NCBI GenBank assembly: GCA_035048485.1
Contig: CM068592.1
Coordinates: forward strand, 34,348,501 to 34,412,500
Length of the DNA: 64,000 bases
Reading direction: 5' to 3'
Source of the DNA: Pteria penguin
Taxonomy: Eukaryota; Mollusca; Bivalvia; Pterioida; Pteriidae
The number at the start of each line of letters is the position of its first letter. Positions within the stretch are counted from its first letter, which is position 1. Below the pieces are notes generated by a model, which saw only the letters and a program-made list of their open reading frames with translations, made no database searches and was not told the origin of the DNA. Made by a program: the position numbers and the translations under genes. Of this stretch, positions 26,029-39,900 are shown piece after piece.

Positions 26029-26273
26029 TTGGAGTACAACTCTCGGGCTTTATCCATCAATGCTCATATAAAACTGCTTGATTTAACTTAATTTTATATA
26101 ATAATCGCATTGCATATCTAAATGTTTTACAGAAAATTTTCAACTCATTGAATATATTTACTGATTAATTAAGACTGAAGTCCCGAAATCTACCCTGATA
26201 GATAGTTAAATTCTCAGAAATTTAATGAAGTTTACATGGAAGAGATTGAAAAAGTCCGAGAGTTGTACTCCAA
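26029..26273. repeat. Fold-back segment with 18-bp perfect inverted repeats
   Basis: TTGGAGTACAACTCTCGG at 26029-26046 and its exact reverse complement CCGAGAGTTGTACTCCAA at 26256-26273 bound about 210 bp of AT-rich sequence. Probably a small non-autonomous element. Confidence 0.7.
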
Positions 26274-27109
26274 CATGGCTGCTAATGCTAGTAGTGTGAC
26301 ATCACATGGGCAAACTCTATATGTGCACATTAAGGGAAATTGTTAGTTTCAAAGAGGCGGGGCATAATCTTTGAGTCACGTGATTTTTTCAAATGACTAT
26401 GCATGATTTGCACAGAACGTAATACGCAGTTCATGAATAAAATGGGCTGAATTTCTCCATATGTGCAGGAATCAAGTCAGTATATTGTTGCCCTCTCTAC
26501 GTCACAGTCGACAGACAGTCCAAACATAAACACACTTTTGTACAGACTGTTTCTTTAGTAAACAGTCGGTGTCCCATCAGACAAAACATCCTTTTAAAGC
26601 TGTAATCAGAGTCTCGGCTGACGGACCGATTTATCATATCCACGGTCGTATACCATTCATTGTATACTTTAAAGTTATCCGTAGAAACTGACACTTTAAA
26701 TTCTTCCTGAGAGACTATGCTTTCTTTGTCATAGTTGGGCAAGATTTGAACATCGAATAGACCAATATTTCAACAGGGTCCCAATTTTACAGAGTAATTG
26801 CTGAACGTTTGTCGTGTTCATCTTCACAGTTCATCCCAGCTCTTAAAACAACGCAAAAGTAATCCCATACTAAAAATCCAGTCTGTGAAGGACTTAGTGT
26901 TCCCTGCTCACGGTATAAGCTTTACAATACATCAATTAGTCTTTTCTCGGTTTTCACAAAGATAGATTAATACTTTCAAAGTACATGTAGTTGATGTCTC
27001 TGGTTTTCATCTCAAGATCTTGATTCCGACACCCTTTATCTACAATCCTAGATAAGCCACTGTCTCAGTTTTTATCTTTCCTCTAAAATGATTTTGGTTT
27101 TGTTTTGTT

Positions 27110-27805
27110 TCGTTCATGGCCGGAGGGACCGGAAGGGGGAGAGGCTGCGGCCCCCACTTTTTGGCCAATCATAATTGTTTCATATGTTGTTATCTAATTT
27201 ACTAAATTGTTTTCATTAAATTATTCTTAACTTGCCATTGATTTGCAATCTTATAAGTTGTAATGCAACACTGTGTATAAATTTGTTCTTTTCTGTCTGA
27301 ACTTTAATACTACAAATCATTTCCATTGTGCAAAGATAGAAATTGTTTGATGCACTGAATCTGAATGATGTTGCAAATGAAATCGTCGACAGCAGCTAGC
27401 CAACACCGATTATCGGCTATATTTGGGAGGTGGAAACGTGTTTATTGTTAAGTATCGACAACATTGGCGGATTTTGAGGGGGATTACAACCCCAGTTTGG
27501 TCGGAAAATTGTATAAAAAAGGATCACTTTCGTCCATAACCCCCTGTTATTTTCGGCCATTCTCAAAGCTGCAACCCCACCCCACCCCTTTCCAGACTGA
27601 ATAGTGGAAAGCAGTAGTCATGGCAGACTGTAACCTACCTTTCATAAATTTCTAGATCCGCCTGTGGTTAGTGTCTGGCTCTATGCGATTCAAGCAAGAC
27701 TCCTTGGCACAAAAGTGGTTTTAAACAGTGGTATAATATTGCAAATTTTGTATTGAAATTACAAGTTTGTCCTACCCCATCCACATTTGAATTGCTTCCC
27801 ACGGA
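27110..27805 (+). repeat. Interspersed element, about 0.7 kb, inverted partner of 43305-43945
   Basis: Successive blocks match the reverse complement of 43305-43945: ATCTAATTTACTAAATTGTT, ATTTGCAATCTTATAAG, GGGAGGTGGAAACGTGTT, ATTGGCGGATTTTGAGGG, TAGATCCGCCTGTGG, TCTATGCGATTCAAGCA and GGCACAAAA-GTGGTTTTAA. No coding frame. It contains an inner GGCGGAT...ATCCGCC module. Confidence 0.8.
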
Positions 27806-28612
27806 CCAGTGGTTGTTGTTGTACAATATCAATAGTACGAATCTAGATCTATAACATTTTTAGAAATGTTGATGAACTTAGGTATATACATGTACGTCCC
27901 CGTTTTATAACCACCTACTTGTCAGTCTATTAATTTCCCATGTTTTCAACTCATTAAGGAAAAGTAGTGTCGAATATTAATACAGAGACATATATACATG
28001 TGTCTGATTAAAATCAAAGAGTACGTAGACTTTTAATTGGTAATTCAGGTGCTCCTTTCCCTCAGGAGAAGATCCGAACTGAACTGGAATGGACCAATCA
28101 ACGACGCCGTTATGCCCTTTCTTTGGGGTGACAACCAACTTCCTTTGGCATTGAATCACACACCCCAAACTGAAAACTCAACGAGGAAATTGTCAAAAAC
28201 CAAGTTTATTAGATAAATGCAAAAATGATTTTGCTCGAAATCAAAAACAGAATTGTAGAAGAGACACTTATACAAAAATTCGAGAGTGCAAAAGCAGGGT
28301 AAGCCCACACTTTGTGTGAAATTAATAACTGATTGTAAAATGAACGACTTCCGCATGTCTGGCAAGTGGATAAGAGCACCTTTCTCCCGCTTATGGATAT
28401 TAAAAGTAGGTCTGAAAGTGATAAATAAAATAATATAGAAGGCATATATAAAAAATTTTCCCAGAAAATTTTATTTTTGTTTCAATATCATTTATTTTGT
28501 ATAAAAATGTTGGATGTTTTCTTGCCCATTATGCTCAAAGTCAAACCAGCAAAACGTCCGGGAATTTTTACTGTCCGGGAACTGTTACAGTACCAGTAAC
28601 ATTGTAAGGCTA

Positions 28613-29890
28613 CAATCTGATTAAAACCATATCTTTATTCTGCTTCTCTATTTGTCCCATTGTGGATAAAGATCTGATGAAACCCTATTCTCGAAGTTGG
28701 TGTGATGTCACTGGCTCTGTTGGTCTATGTAGATAACTGAGGAGTCTGTTCATGACACTTGGGGCAAAACTCAGGGTTTATCGTTAGCGTTAACACAACT
28801 TTAAGTTTTTCTGTATCAATTCTAAAATGGTTTTCTAGGGTATATCAAGCATTAGTAAGACCAAAATTAGAATATAGCTGCTCAGTTTGGGACCAACATT
28901 CAGTACAGTATACACAAAATCTAGAATCAGTACAACATACACAACAATTATCACAATACAAGTAGTGTAACAAACATGATACAAACACTCCAATGGCCAA
29001 CACTATCGGAGAGAAGACTGAAAACACGCTTGATAATGTTTTACAAAATAGTAAACCAACTGATAGCCATACGTACAGACATACTAATACCAACAGAGGA
29101 ACCAGACACAGCCACACACAGACATTCAGACATATACAGACTTCTAAAGATACATACAGACTATCATTTTTCCCCTACACCATCATACAATGGAACCTTC
29201 TCCCCAATTCCGTAGTCTCTTCATCATCCGTTGACACTTTCAGAGAACGGCTTACACCAACTGTTCTTACCAAAATTCAATTCCTTAAATGCCCATAAAT
29301 TGCAAATCAGTTTTTAAATCACTTTGTAAATATGCACAAATTTTTGTTATCACTATTTCAGTATTTTATATAGGTCTCGCATGTGCAACAGCACAGTATG
29401 TGATCTTCAGCCCACTGAAGTTATACTGTATAATTGAAGAAGAAGAAGGTTTTCTTATAAAATACAATCAGAAATGTGTAAAACATGTACATGTATTCAA
29501 GATTCATTTGGTTGAATGGTAAAATAATTTGATTTTTACTTTTTACTGAAATTGTTCCCTGAATATGCATTGCTGTCTATGATAAAGTCTGATGCTTTAC
29601 CCCAAATGTCCAGAATGCCCAGATGTCCGACTTAGAGAATAAGGGGTTGTTTTCTTATGAACTTTGATTTTCAGCCAATTAAGGATCTGCTGCAAATTCC
29701 TAGGAATGAAATTAACATCCCCATCATTTGCATGTTTCAATTCATTGTAAACGTGACCTACAAGGTAGTTTTTGAACAGTGTTTGTTACATATTGCGTCA
29801 CTTGCTCGTGCCAAGATTAGTCATTGATTGGCAATGGGTAATAATGGTTTGGGTGACTGGAACATCATCCGAGAACTAACATCAATGGTT
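28613..29890 (+). mobile_element. Disrupted MITE, homologous to the element at 33489-33851
   Basis: The left end CAATCTGATTAAAACCATAT and CTTCTCTATTTGTCCCATTG match the 33489 element. Homology stops near 28745 and resumes near 29630 (GATTTTCAGCCAATT, AAATTCCTAGG, TGTTTGTTACATATTGC, TCATTGATTGGC) until about 29880, with no right terminus. The gap is filled by LINE-derived sequence at 28755-29290 and flank. Confidence 0.7.
28755..29290 (+). pseudogene. Decayed non-LTR retrotransposon reverse transcriptase, C-terminal end
   Basis: One frame gives YQALVRPKLEYSCSVWD, which matches the segment that follows the reverse transcriptase catalytic region in jockey/CR1-type LINEs (family pattern LVRPxLEYxSxVWDP). 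A different frame gives LQWPTLSERRLKTRLIMFYK and a third gives FFPYTIIQWNLLPNS, the usual next blocks. The frame changes show at least two frameshifts. The catalytic motif is absent, so this is a broken 3' fragment. Confidence 0.8.
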
Positions 29891-30330
29891 AACTAAATTT
29901 GAGAGGATAAACTTGAATGAATATTATTTGAATGCCAAAAATCAATGAATATATTTAAAAGTGTTCACATTCTACTTCATTGTACATAATCAACTACCAT
30001 ACACTCTACAAGGCTACAAATGCATTACATCACATTGATTCACAATAATATCAGTATGCCAGTTACTGGGTCAGCGTAATTTCTAGTAAAGCGTGTGTTG
30101 TTTATTCTCCACCCAGTCGTGGATGACAGACTGATCATTTTGTATAAATTATGAGGATAACTCTGAGTATGGAAAAAACTTTAAAAGCAGTTTGAATTGG
30201 ATATTACATAAGAAAAAAAGATAATATATGACTATTCAAACAGCACTTGACAGTGAAAAAAACCAACATAAATCTATAGTATACATATACATTTGTAGCT
30301 ACTACTGACTGACAGTAGACTCTTTAATGT

Positions 30331-30366
30331 CAGAGACATATATATGTGTACATGTATATATGTCTC
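30331..30366 (+). repeat. Small hairpin, CAGAGACATATATA / TATATATGTCTCTG
   Basis: Arms of 14 bp around TGTGTACATG. The same CAGAGACATA arm occurs in hairpin-like contexts at 16635-16661 and 27984-28007, and as a half at 30524-30537. Confidence 0.6.
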
Positions 30367-30548
30367 TGTTAATGTGAACTAGGGGGCTCCTACATTTTAG
30401 GCTAAGAAAATACTAATAATAGATATACCAGGTACATGAAGTAATGTTTCCTATTAAATCTTTGATGCTGTAATAAAATGGATTCTGTGTTATGTCATTT
30501 TGTTAGAATGGTGTTGGTTTTGTCACTCCAGAGAGACATATATACATG

Positions 30549-30730
30549 TACAGTCAAACCTGTCTATTAAGGTCAGCTGAGGGAAGAGTCAAAAGTGGCC
30601 TTTATAGACAGGTGACCTTTATACAGAGGTCTTTTATTTAGGAAAACATAGATTTTGGGAATTGAAAATGTGACCTTTATAGACAGGTGACCTCTTAATA
30701 GAGCTGGCCGCTAAGATAGGTTTTACTGTA
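30549..30730. mobile_element. TA-flanked MITE, ACAGTCAAACCTGTC type
   Basis: Begins TACAGTCAAACCTGTCTATT and ends AGATAGGTTTTACTGTA, with TA at each border, and has internal CTTTATAGACAGGTGACCT repeated twice. TA-bounded ends suggest a Tc1/mariner-related non-autonomous element. It lies about 200 bp before the first recognised ARPC2 exon. Confidence 0.75.
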
Positions 30731-30954
30731 TATGCATACAACAAAACTTGAAGGAGTCTACTGGTCTTTCACGCCACATGCACTATATCTGAGAGTCTAA
30801 GTCAAAACCTAGGAGTTTCTGACTCCCACTTGTTTTGAACCCCGATGTTTACAAAAAGATGCACAGATTTATATTACAATTTAAGATTTAAATTGATTTA
30901 ATACTTCAGAATTGTGCTTACATTTATGTCAGTTCTGTCTTTTTTTATTTTCAG

Positions 30955-33900
30955 AAATAAACCAGAGAGTATTGATGTAACAGTAGCAGGTATATACAGC
31001 TACATATGCTCTATGAATTAACATTTGTAATGATGTACATGTATAACCTAATTTATGCCTTGCATGACTAAATTATACGATGTACATGTATACAGATGGA
31101 CATGAATTACAACGATAAAAGTATTATGTCAGGCATTTTAAGGCATTGTATGAAAGACATGTCATTCTTGTATTACATACAGTCTGTAATTCTCATCATC
31201 ATTATGTGATTCCTGAGATCTCTCAAGACTACCTGAGATTTCTCTAGACTACCTGAGTTTCGGTACACTGCTGTTGTGGATGTAGAATATTACTAAGCCA
31301 CAAGTTATCACCATATTTTGCTGAGATAATGTTACATGTATTAGATTATCTGACGATGTGAATATAAAGTGAAAAAATGAAACTTGGCTAATTTATCTAC
31401 ACCACTACAGCTTTGATTTATGCAGAAACACTTTAACTGAAACAAAACATTGCAAACTGCTTTCAAAATGTGAATGAAAGTTAATGAAACTTATAAACTT
31501 GCTGAGGTATGTATTGATGTAATTTATAAACAGTATACTATGGTATAAAATGTGTTCAGTGTCATAAATGATATTTCTGTTTACAGATTTTGATGGTGTA
31601 CTTTACCACTTATCAAATCCAGATGATGATAAATCGAAGCTCAGGGTAAGACTTGTATCTCTTTTTTTGATTTTACTTTAATTGATAATTATAATTCATT
31701 ACATTTATTGCAAAGCTATTGATGAACTTTTTTCCACTAAATTATATCAATATATTATTTAATATCCTAAATAGTATATAATACTGTAAGGAACACATAT
31801 GGCATGCCAAAATAATAATCAGAGGTATTTGAATGTAGGGACTGCTCTGTTCTGTTTTCCCCTTGACACTCTTGATCAAATTATTATTCTTTTGATCCTG
31901 TAATTGATTTAAAAACTTTGTGATAAAGGCTCAAATTGTTGTGGTAATAACAGCTCAGAAAATGCCTTTCTAGTCCAATACACTATAATAATAATTGAAT
32001 GAGTAATAGAACTTTCTCCAGTATTTCATGATGTAAAAGGCCTAATACTGAACAAACAACTTTTTGCCAGAATTTTCATTATGTTGTTAATGCTTAGATA
32101 TTGATATAATAGTAACATGACTCAAATCTGAGCGACAAAACTTCCTTTCTCTGGTATTGCCCTATACCGGTATATGTGAAAAATTGCAAAAATGTAAATC
32201 ATTTAAGTGTTTTGCATGACTTTATTTTGCGATGATATTCAGAAGACATTTATCCTTAAAGCCATATACATATTTTATCAATATAATCAAATCAAGGGTA
32301 GTAAGAAATTTATTCATGTTCAAGAAATAATAGGAAAACAGAGTTCTCTGGAAGAAAAACAGTAATACAAAACACAGCTGTGATTTTCTAAATGCAATGT
32401 CATATTTTTATTGTAGGTCAGCATTTCTTTGAAGTTTTACAAAGATTTGCAACAGCATGGTGCAGATGAGGTAATTATAAATTAACTCTCCTTATGGCGT
32501 AAGTCAATGTATTAATAGAGAAGATCAGATGACTATATGAGCTATATGCTACAATGAAACTCACTGTAACCTCTTGCCTCAGTCAAGACTGAGGTATGTC
32601 CTTTGAACAGGGGAAGTAAGCATTGTTCTCTAGTATACTAGACAAAAGCCATTGGTTGTCTCTGGGTATCTGGACACCTAATGTCCTTTATTTCTAAATA
32701 CTGCTGCCGTATACATGATATAGGTGATATGATTATGATATCACTGCTACCATGTAGGTGACATGATTCTGATGTAGCTTTATGCAGTAAATACTGGTTG
32801 TTACCATATAGATGACATGATTCTGATGTAGCTTTATGCAGTAAATACTGGTTGTTACCATATAGATGACATGATTCTGATGTAGCTTTATGCAGTAAAT
32901 ACTGGTTGTTACCATATAGGTGACATGATTCTGATGTGGCCTGAAGTAGTAAATACTGGTTGTTACCATATAGGTGACATGATTCTGATATGGCTTTAAG
33001 TAGTAAATACTGGTTGTTACCATATAGGTGACATGATTCTGATGTGGCATTAAGCAGTAAATACTGGTTGTTACCATATAGGTGACATGATTCTGGTATG
33101 GCTTTAAGTAGTAAATACTGGTTGTTACCATATAGGTGAAATGATTCTGATATGGCTTTAAGTAGTAAATACTGGCAGTTACCATATGAACATGTACAAA
33201 TACTGAAATGTTAATTGTAATAGATAATTAATTATATCACTGTATGTCAGAGAGCTTTGATGTCTGCTTAAAATATTAGATGTCATTATTTGTTGCATGT
33301 TTACCTTATATAACTCTCATCAAACGAACAAAATGATAGAAAATTGAATTATTGAATTTCAGTTGATAAAACGTGAATATGGTGATTACATGGGGCCTAC
33401 AGAAGAGGGTATGTATACATAACATGGGATTTCTTCTTCTGTTACGAAGTGTACTCCGAAGATGTGAGTTATACTTTGTATCTGTGTTCAATCTGATTAA
33501 AACCATATCTTTATTACCCTTCTCTATTTGTCCCATTGCTAATAAAGATCTGACGAAACCCCATAAGAGGTCACGTTCTGTGAACTCTGATTTTCAGCCA
33601 ATTGGCTACAAATTCCTAGGGTTGAAATAAACATGGCCAGCATTCGCATGTTTCATAACGCGTTTGTTACATATTGCATCACTTGCACGTGCCTAGCCGA
33701 GTCATTGATTGGCTATGAGAAATAACGTTTTTGGTGACTTAAACGTCATCAGAGGTCACCAGAACGTGAACCCTTACAGGGTTTCACCAGATTTTTATAC
33801 GCAGTGGAACAAATAGAGAAGCAGAATAAAGATATGGTTTTAATCAGATTGTATTTGTGTTCTAAATTTTATTATCATAAATTACATAAAATATCTATAA

Positions 33901-36900
33901 AGATGTTACTATATATTATCATAGACTATATATAGTCATATATTTGTGATGATTTGAAGAAGAATTACAACTTAAGGTATCCTAGAAATCTATAGTAGTG
34001 TATCATTCTACAGTTCTCATATAATGTACATATTAACCTTTTCTATATGATAAGGCCTAGGATTATAATATTTATCATATGTCTCCTTTAATCTGTTTTG
34101 CATTGAGCTCTGTTTGAAAGAATTTTCTCCGATTCCTTTATATTGACACTTTATGCACTGTGACATCTTGGCAGAAAACAAGATGGTTTTCAAATTTCAT
34201 GATTTCGCTTTAAGAATAAGAGTGATGAAACTTTAAAAGAACAAGAGACTTGAATTTTAGTTGTAATACTATACCCCAATATTACAATGTATATATAGCA
34301 TAACAATTATATTTCATTTATTTTTAAGGAAAAGTTGGTAAGAGTAATAAGAAAGACATTGTACCTTCCTGTTCAATAAACAATTACATCCTGACTGCAC
34401 TACCCCATTATTACTACATGTATTAGTATTTGTACCAAATGCAAGAAAACCATCACCAAATTGTTTATACATGTACATGTATATCTACCAATAGCTTTAC
34501 AATGTAATTTCCCATTCATACAGTATGTGTAATACCTGTAGTAAACTCAAGGTTTTATACTTAAATGTATACATACCTGTTCAGTGTAATTAGTATTAGC
34601 AGCCCAAATCTTTTTCACAAGACTGAATCATCTATACTTTAAGCAATTGACCTGTGATTAACAGGTCCCTTAATATGGAAAATATATGATATAAAACACA
34701 GATATGAATTAATTGAAAATCTTACATTCATACTTGCATATATCAGATTTTATCTGAGGTTTTTTGGAGAGGCCTCTCCCCTTCCTGTGAAGTTAGGCAA
34801 AAACAGAAATCACTTCTGTCAAGAACTAAGAAATTACAGAATAAAGTTTGATGAGTCATTAACTATTGATTCATTATTTCACAAATAAATATGCAGATTG
34901 TTAGAACAATGCTTTGATTAAAATCCTGCAGTATTACTCTGTATATCTAATGATGTACAGAACATATCATTCATGAAGAGGAGAGAAAATCTGCAATATA
35001 TGAAATTATTAAATCTTCAAAAGGACAAAGAGTACCGAAAACTTTTTCACTTAGTATACATAGATTCTTCACAATAAAATATTATCATGCTTTTAAATAT
35101 GAAAAGTGTTGAAGAGGAAGAAGTTGGCAAACATATGAAGTCCATATTGTGGTGTTTGATCAGAAAGTACCTATGTACTTTTGTCAGCAGTTTTTGTATT
35201 GAACAACAAATGAAAATTGATATAGACTCTTACAGCATTTCCATAATTTTTATAAATTGATTTTGTGCATTTTTCAGGATACAATGTTTCACTGATCTAT
35301 GACTTAGAAAAAGTACCAAAGGATTATGATGATGTAGCAGCAAAAGCAGGTCTTCTCAAACGTAACTGCTTTGCGTCTGTTTTTGAAAAATATTTTGATT
35401 TTCAAGCTCAGGAAAGCACTGGTCACAAACGGGCAGTTATCCAGTACAGAGATGATGAAACTATGTAAGTATAACAGTACTTGTATTAGAATTTTATGTC
35501 TCCCACCAAATATGTCGTATACTTTTCCTTCTCTTTGGAAGTACATGTACCCAAAATTCTCTTATGTATTAATATTTACCTGCTGATTGAAATATATTCA
35601 AATTAAGACATCATACGTGCTTTCATGTGATCATCAAATGTCCTTAGAATGCTTTTATCCCCCTACTTTGAAATATTAGGGCATTTAATTATTGGTCTGT
35701 CATTTTGTCGGTCTTGCTGAAATATACATGATTATGAATAACAACATCTTGGTTTTCTCATGTCAAATCCCTTAATATACCTTTATGTTGCTGTGGTCTT
35801 ATTCACAAAGAAACTTAAGTCTAAGTCTAAGAATTGAGACCTTAAATACCATCTGTCATTATTGTAAGGATTTGTCAAAAGTTTGTCTGTGAGTAGGTTG
35901 TCATATGTACTGTTTACAGAATTTTTTTTATTTATTGTTAGAATTAAGACACATGCTACCATAAAGGTCTCAATTCTTAGACTTAGACTTAAGTTTCTTT
36001 GTGAATAAGGCCCCTGATCATTATGGACTGGAAGCATACAATGTTTACTCTATTAACTTGTTTACCACATTTAGAAATTTTGCCTCTATTAGGGGAAATA
36101 TTGCTGCCTGAGGTTTCACCAACACATCTTGTTTAGATTATAGCCTTTGCCTGGATTTTGGATTTAATGAAACAAATTGTGTGGTTGTGAAATTCAGAGA
36201 TGAAGGAGAAACACATTATTAAAAGCAACTTGATACTTCATTATAACTGTACGTGTAAACTTGAATGAAAAATTTCATACTTATTCTATTAGAGAAATAT
36301 GTTAATTGCATATTATTGACTTGTATTGCTTTAGAGCCCTTCATCATGTAAATTTAGAGAGATGAATAATCATATAAGTCAGATAGATAAATGTTTCATA
36401 CTTTTAGGTATGTAGATGCACAGAAAGACAGAGTTACAGTAATTTTTAGCACAATTTTCAAAGATGATGATGATGTTGTCATAGGAAAAGTCTTTATGCA
36501 GGTATGCTGGTTACACACATTATTTTATCAGAGTTAAGCAGATATAGCATTCTGTTGGTTTTTCATATGTCCACAATTTGTAGAAAAGCGGAAAATAATT
36601 GTCTTGCCGATTCGTAATATAGAATCATGTGATGCATAGTCCGTTGATTTTGGTGGTAAAAATAAGCATAGTCAGATCTAGCCCAGCCACTAAGCAAAAA
36701 ACACCTTACTTTTACCTAATACCTAAGGTATATTATTATTATCGTGATAATGGATGAAACTTTCTTAAAAAGGAAAAAAGGCGCGGCTAATTTCCTGATA
36801 AGGAAAAAATGAGCCATGGCTTTAGAAATTTTAGCGGGAAAATTCACAAAAAACGGTGTAAAAAAAGATGGTTTCAAAAACAAGTACATGGAATCCTTAT

Positions 36901-39900
36901 TTACATAAAGCCATCTGTCTTTGTTACCAACAGCTTGAAGATTTAATGCTATTCCGATTGCAATCTAAGCTTTTTAAAAAGCTACGCTTGTCATTATCAT
37001 TATCTGTATGTTTGGGTTATTCATGGCAAGTATTGCAGACTAAACAGGAGATGCTTTCCCTGACAATTGGTATTTTTATCTATGGTGTTTTTCTGACCAA
37101 TCATGAATACTCGCTAAGAGATATTTTGATATATGATTGAAATTTAATGGTATAATTGTATAAGTTTTATTTTTTTATGTACAGTGATTATATGTTATCT
37201 TAAGTCAAGGGACCGATGTGGAAAATAGTGCGAGATATCCGTAGTTCGACTCATAGTCGAGATGTCCCAGGTTCAGGATCACAAATCTTGCAGTTGTTAA
37301 TGTTCGTCAGTTCACTTTGACATTTGTGATTATTAATTATAAAACTGAGGTCCTGTGTCACAGTACGCATGAGACGTAAAAGATCCCTCATATTGTATTG
37401 TTCCTAAATAATTAATCTAAAGGTCTCATAATTTTATGCAATGCATATAGGAGATGCCATCACCATATACATGAAACTGAAAATCGTGGAGTGTTTCCTT
37501 TTCAGTAACATCGTAATAATCAATACTGGATATCAGTTGTACCTAATCAAATCTTGTATGTGTACATGTATTTAAGATAAAGACACACGTCATAATTTGA
37601 TGCTTATACTATTACTTTGCATAAAAATAATTTATATTTGCAATATATGTTAATAAATATGTAAAGATTTCCTTTAAATGCATGTATGGCTAATTACAGT
37701 TAAAGTTACTTATGTGTTAATTCAGTGTCGAGTTTAATAAGCTATCATCATTTATTAATATGGGGGTGATAAATAACATGGTACGCACGGACGCGATCAA
37801 TTATGTACACACTCATCAGCTGTATGCAGTGTTTACCTTTTACCATTATCATTATCTGTATGTTTGGGTTATTCATGGCAAGCATTGCAGACTAAACAGA
37901 AGATGCTTTCCCTGACAATTGTATTAATGTTCACCATGGCATGTTGTTGGACACATTCGGGGTGAACTTAATTATAATATGAAGGATTTTATTCGGGACC
38001 GACTTTCGATTTCGAGATATCCCGGGTAAAGCCATTGCATTTATTTCTTACTTTACGATATGTTTTGCCTAATTAATATATTATTCTTATAGCCAGAGTT
38101 TATTAGGCTGTACTGGACTTCTGGTTTATTCCAACATATTTTTAGATAAAGTTTTGTTTCTAAATTTAAACTGCATTTCTTTGTTTTTGCTTGCAAAGCA
38201 GTTATTAATAATCACTTAATCCAATACATTGGCTGTCTGTGTGTCTATCCATTTTGTCTTTTCATTCATTTTAACAGACAACAAATGCTTTCCTTTTTCA
38301 AAAGCTTATTTCCATATATATTTAGGAATTTAAAGAAGGAAGAAGGAAATACCAACAAGCCCCACAAGTTTTATTTTCCCATAGAGATCCTCCTCAGGAA
38401 CTTCAGGGTACTGATGCCAGGACTGGCGAAAATATTGGATACATCACCTTTGGTAAATTATAACATATTTGTCGAAAAGAGTATCTGAATAGGCTTCACC
38501 ACCAAGGCCTTTATTATGAGGAATTTAGAGTTATTAGAGTGATTGGATATGAAGTCATAGTAATATTATGTTGTTCTTGAAGTCAATTTTGTGGGAAAAT
38601 ATTTTATATTTCCTCATTGTCTAGATTGCTACATTGTAAATATCTCATGATGACTTTGGTTGCATTGGGGCCATGTTATAGTTAATCACTGTTACAAGAC
38701 TTCACTGAAAGCATTAACAGTTAGAGTTAATTAATAAATTACTACTTTCAAAAGACAGAAAATTATATCCAATACTTGGATAAAAATGTGTACTTTAATA
38801 TAAGTCTGGGCACAGACAATAGTGTATTTCCTGACTGAAAAGTAATATGAATTTATAAATTGTCATTTCAGTGTTGTTTCCCCGGCATACAAATAAGCAA
38901 GTAAGAGATAACACCATTGATCTCATTCACACACTGAGAGATTATCTTCATTATCATATAAAGTGTTCAAAGGTAAGATTCATCCTACTGTACCATAGCG
39001 TTCTACAGATAGTAGCACTTATGATATGATGCAGATAAGATATTGATAAAAGAGTGGAATGATTAACCGTTTTACTTGTAATTGGAAGATTTTCCTTCAA
39101 GTTTTTTTTTCAGAACTTGAGGAAACATACATATCTGATAACATGGTTGTCCAGCCAACCTTTCTGTCTGGGATAGACCTTGTTACTTGTCACATCGGTG
39201 TTGAGCAACTGGTTTAGATTTTAGTAATTGACTGACCAGTCTGCCACAATATGTAACTGTAGTTTCTGTAAATTCCAATAAAGGGGGGAAAAAACTTAAA
39301 AACAAAAGATACTAGCTGTTATATGTTTTTCATTTTAGAGATTTAATAAATCTGATGAATTTTTTTAAATTGAATGATTAATTATATTCTTTTATACCCA
39401 GGCCTATATCCATTCAAGAATGAGAGCAAAGACATCTGACTTCCTTAAAGTTCTCAACAGAGCTCGACCAGAGGTCAAAGAAAAGGAAAAGAAAACAATA
39501 ACGTAAGTGACTTTAATAATACATTGACTAAGATGCATTGAAACATATATGTGTGTTAAACTTTTATCTGAAGCAATTTTCAATTTATGACATGTTATAC
39601 CAATGATAGTTATATTTGCTGTAAGTAAACATAAACAATAATTTTCATTTGTGTTGTGATCATGGAGAGATATACTCATTTAATCTTGGAATAGCTTTCA
39701 TCATAATGAGTGACATATAAAGGGTTGACTAAACCTGTCATAAATATACTCATTTAATCTTGGAATAGCTTTCATCATAATGAGTGACATATAAAGGGTT
39801 GACTAAACCTGTCATAGATATACTCATTTAATCTTGGAATAGCTTTCATCATAATGAGTGACATATAAAGGGTGGACAAAACCTGTCATAAATATACTCA

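Noticed and set aside
26497..26742. 81-codon minus-strand open frame (MPNYDKESIVSQEEFKVSVS...) with protein-like composition
   Set aside because: No domain or family recognised, no clear splice sites, and the frame is short; it could be an unrecognised exon but is not supported.
20824..30954. First coding exon of ARPC2 (expected MILLE-like start)
   Set aside because: Looked for a frame with the expected first 25 residues on the plus strand and could not locate a convincing match; it may be diverged in codon use or missed by eye.
32733..33185. 150-codon minus-strand open frame
   Set aside because: Entirely explained by a 54-bp tandem repeat with no stop in that frame.
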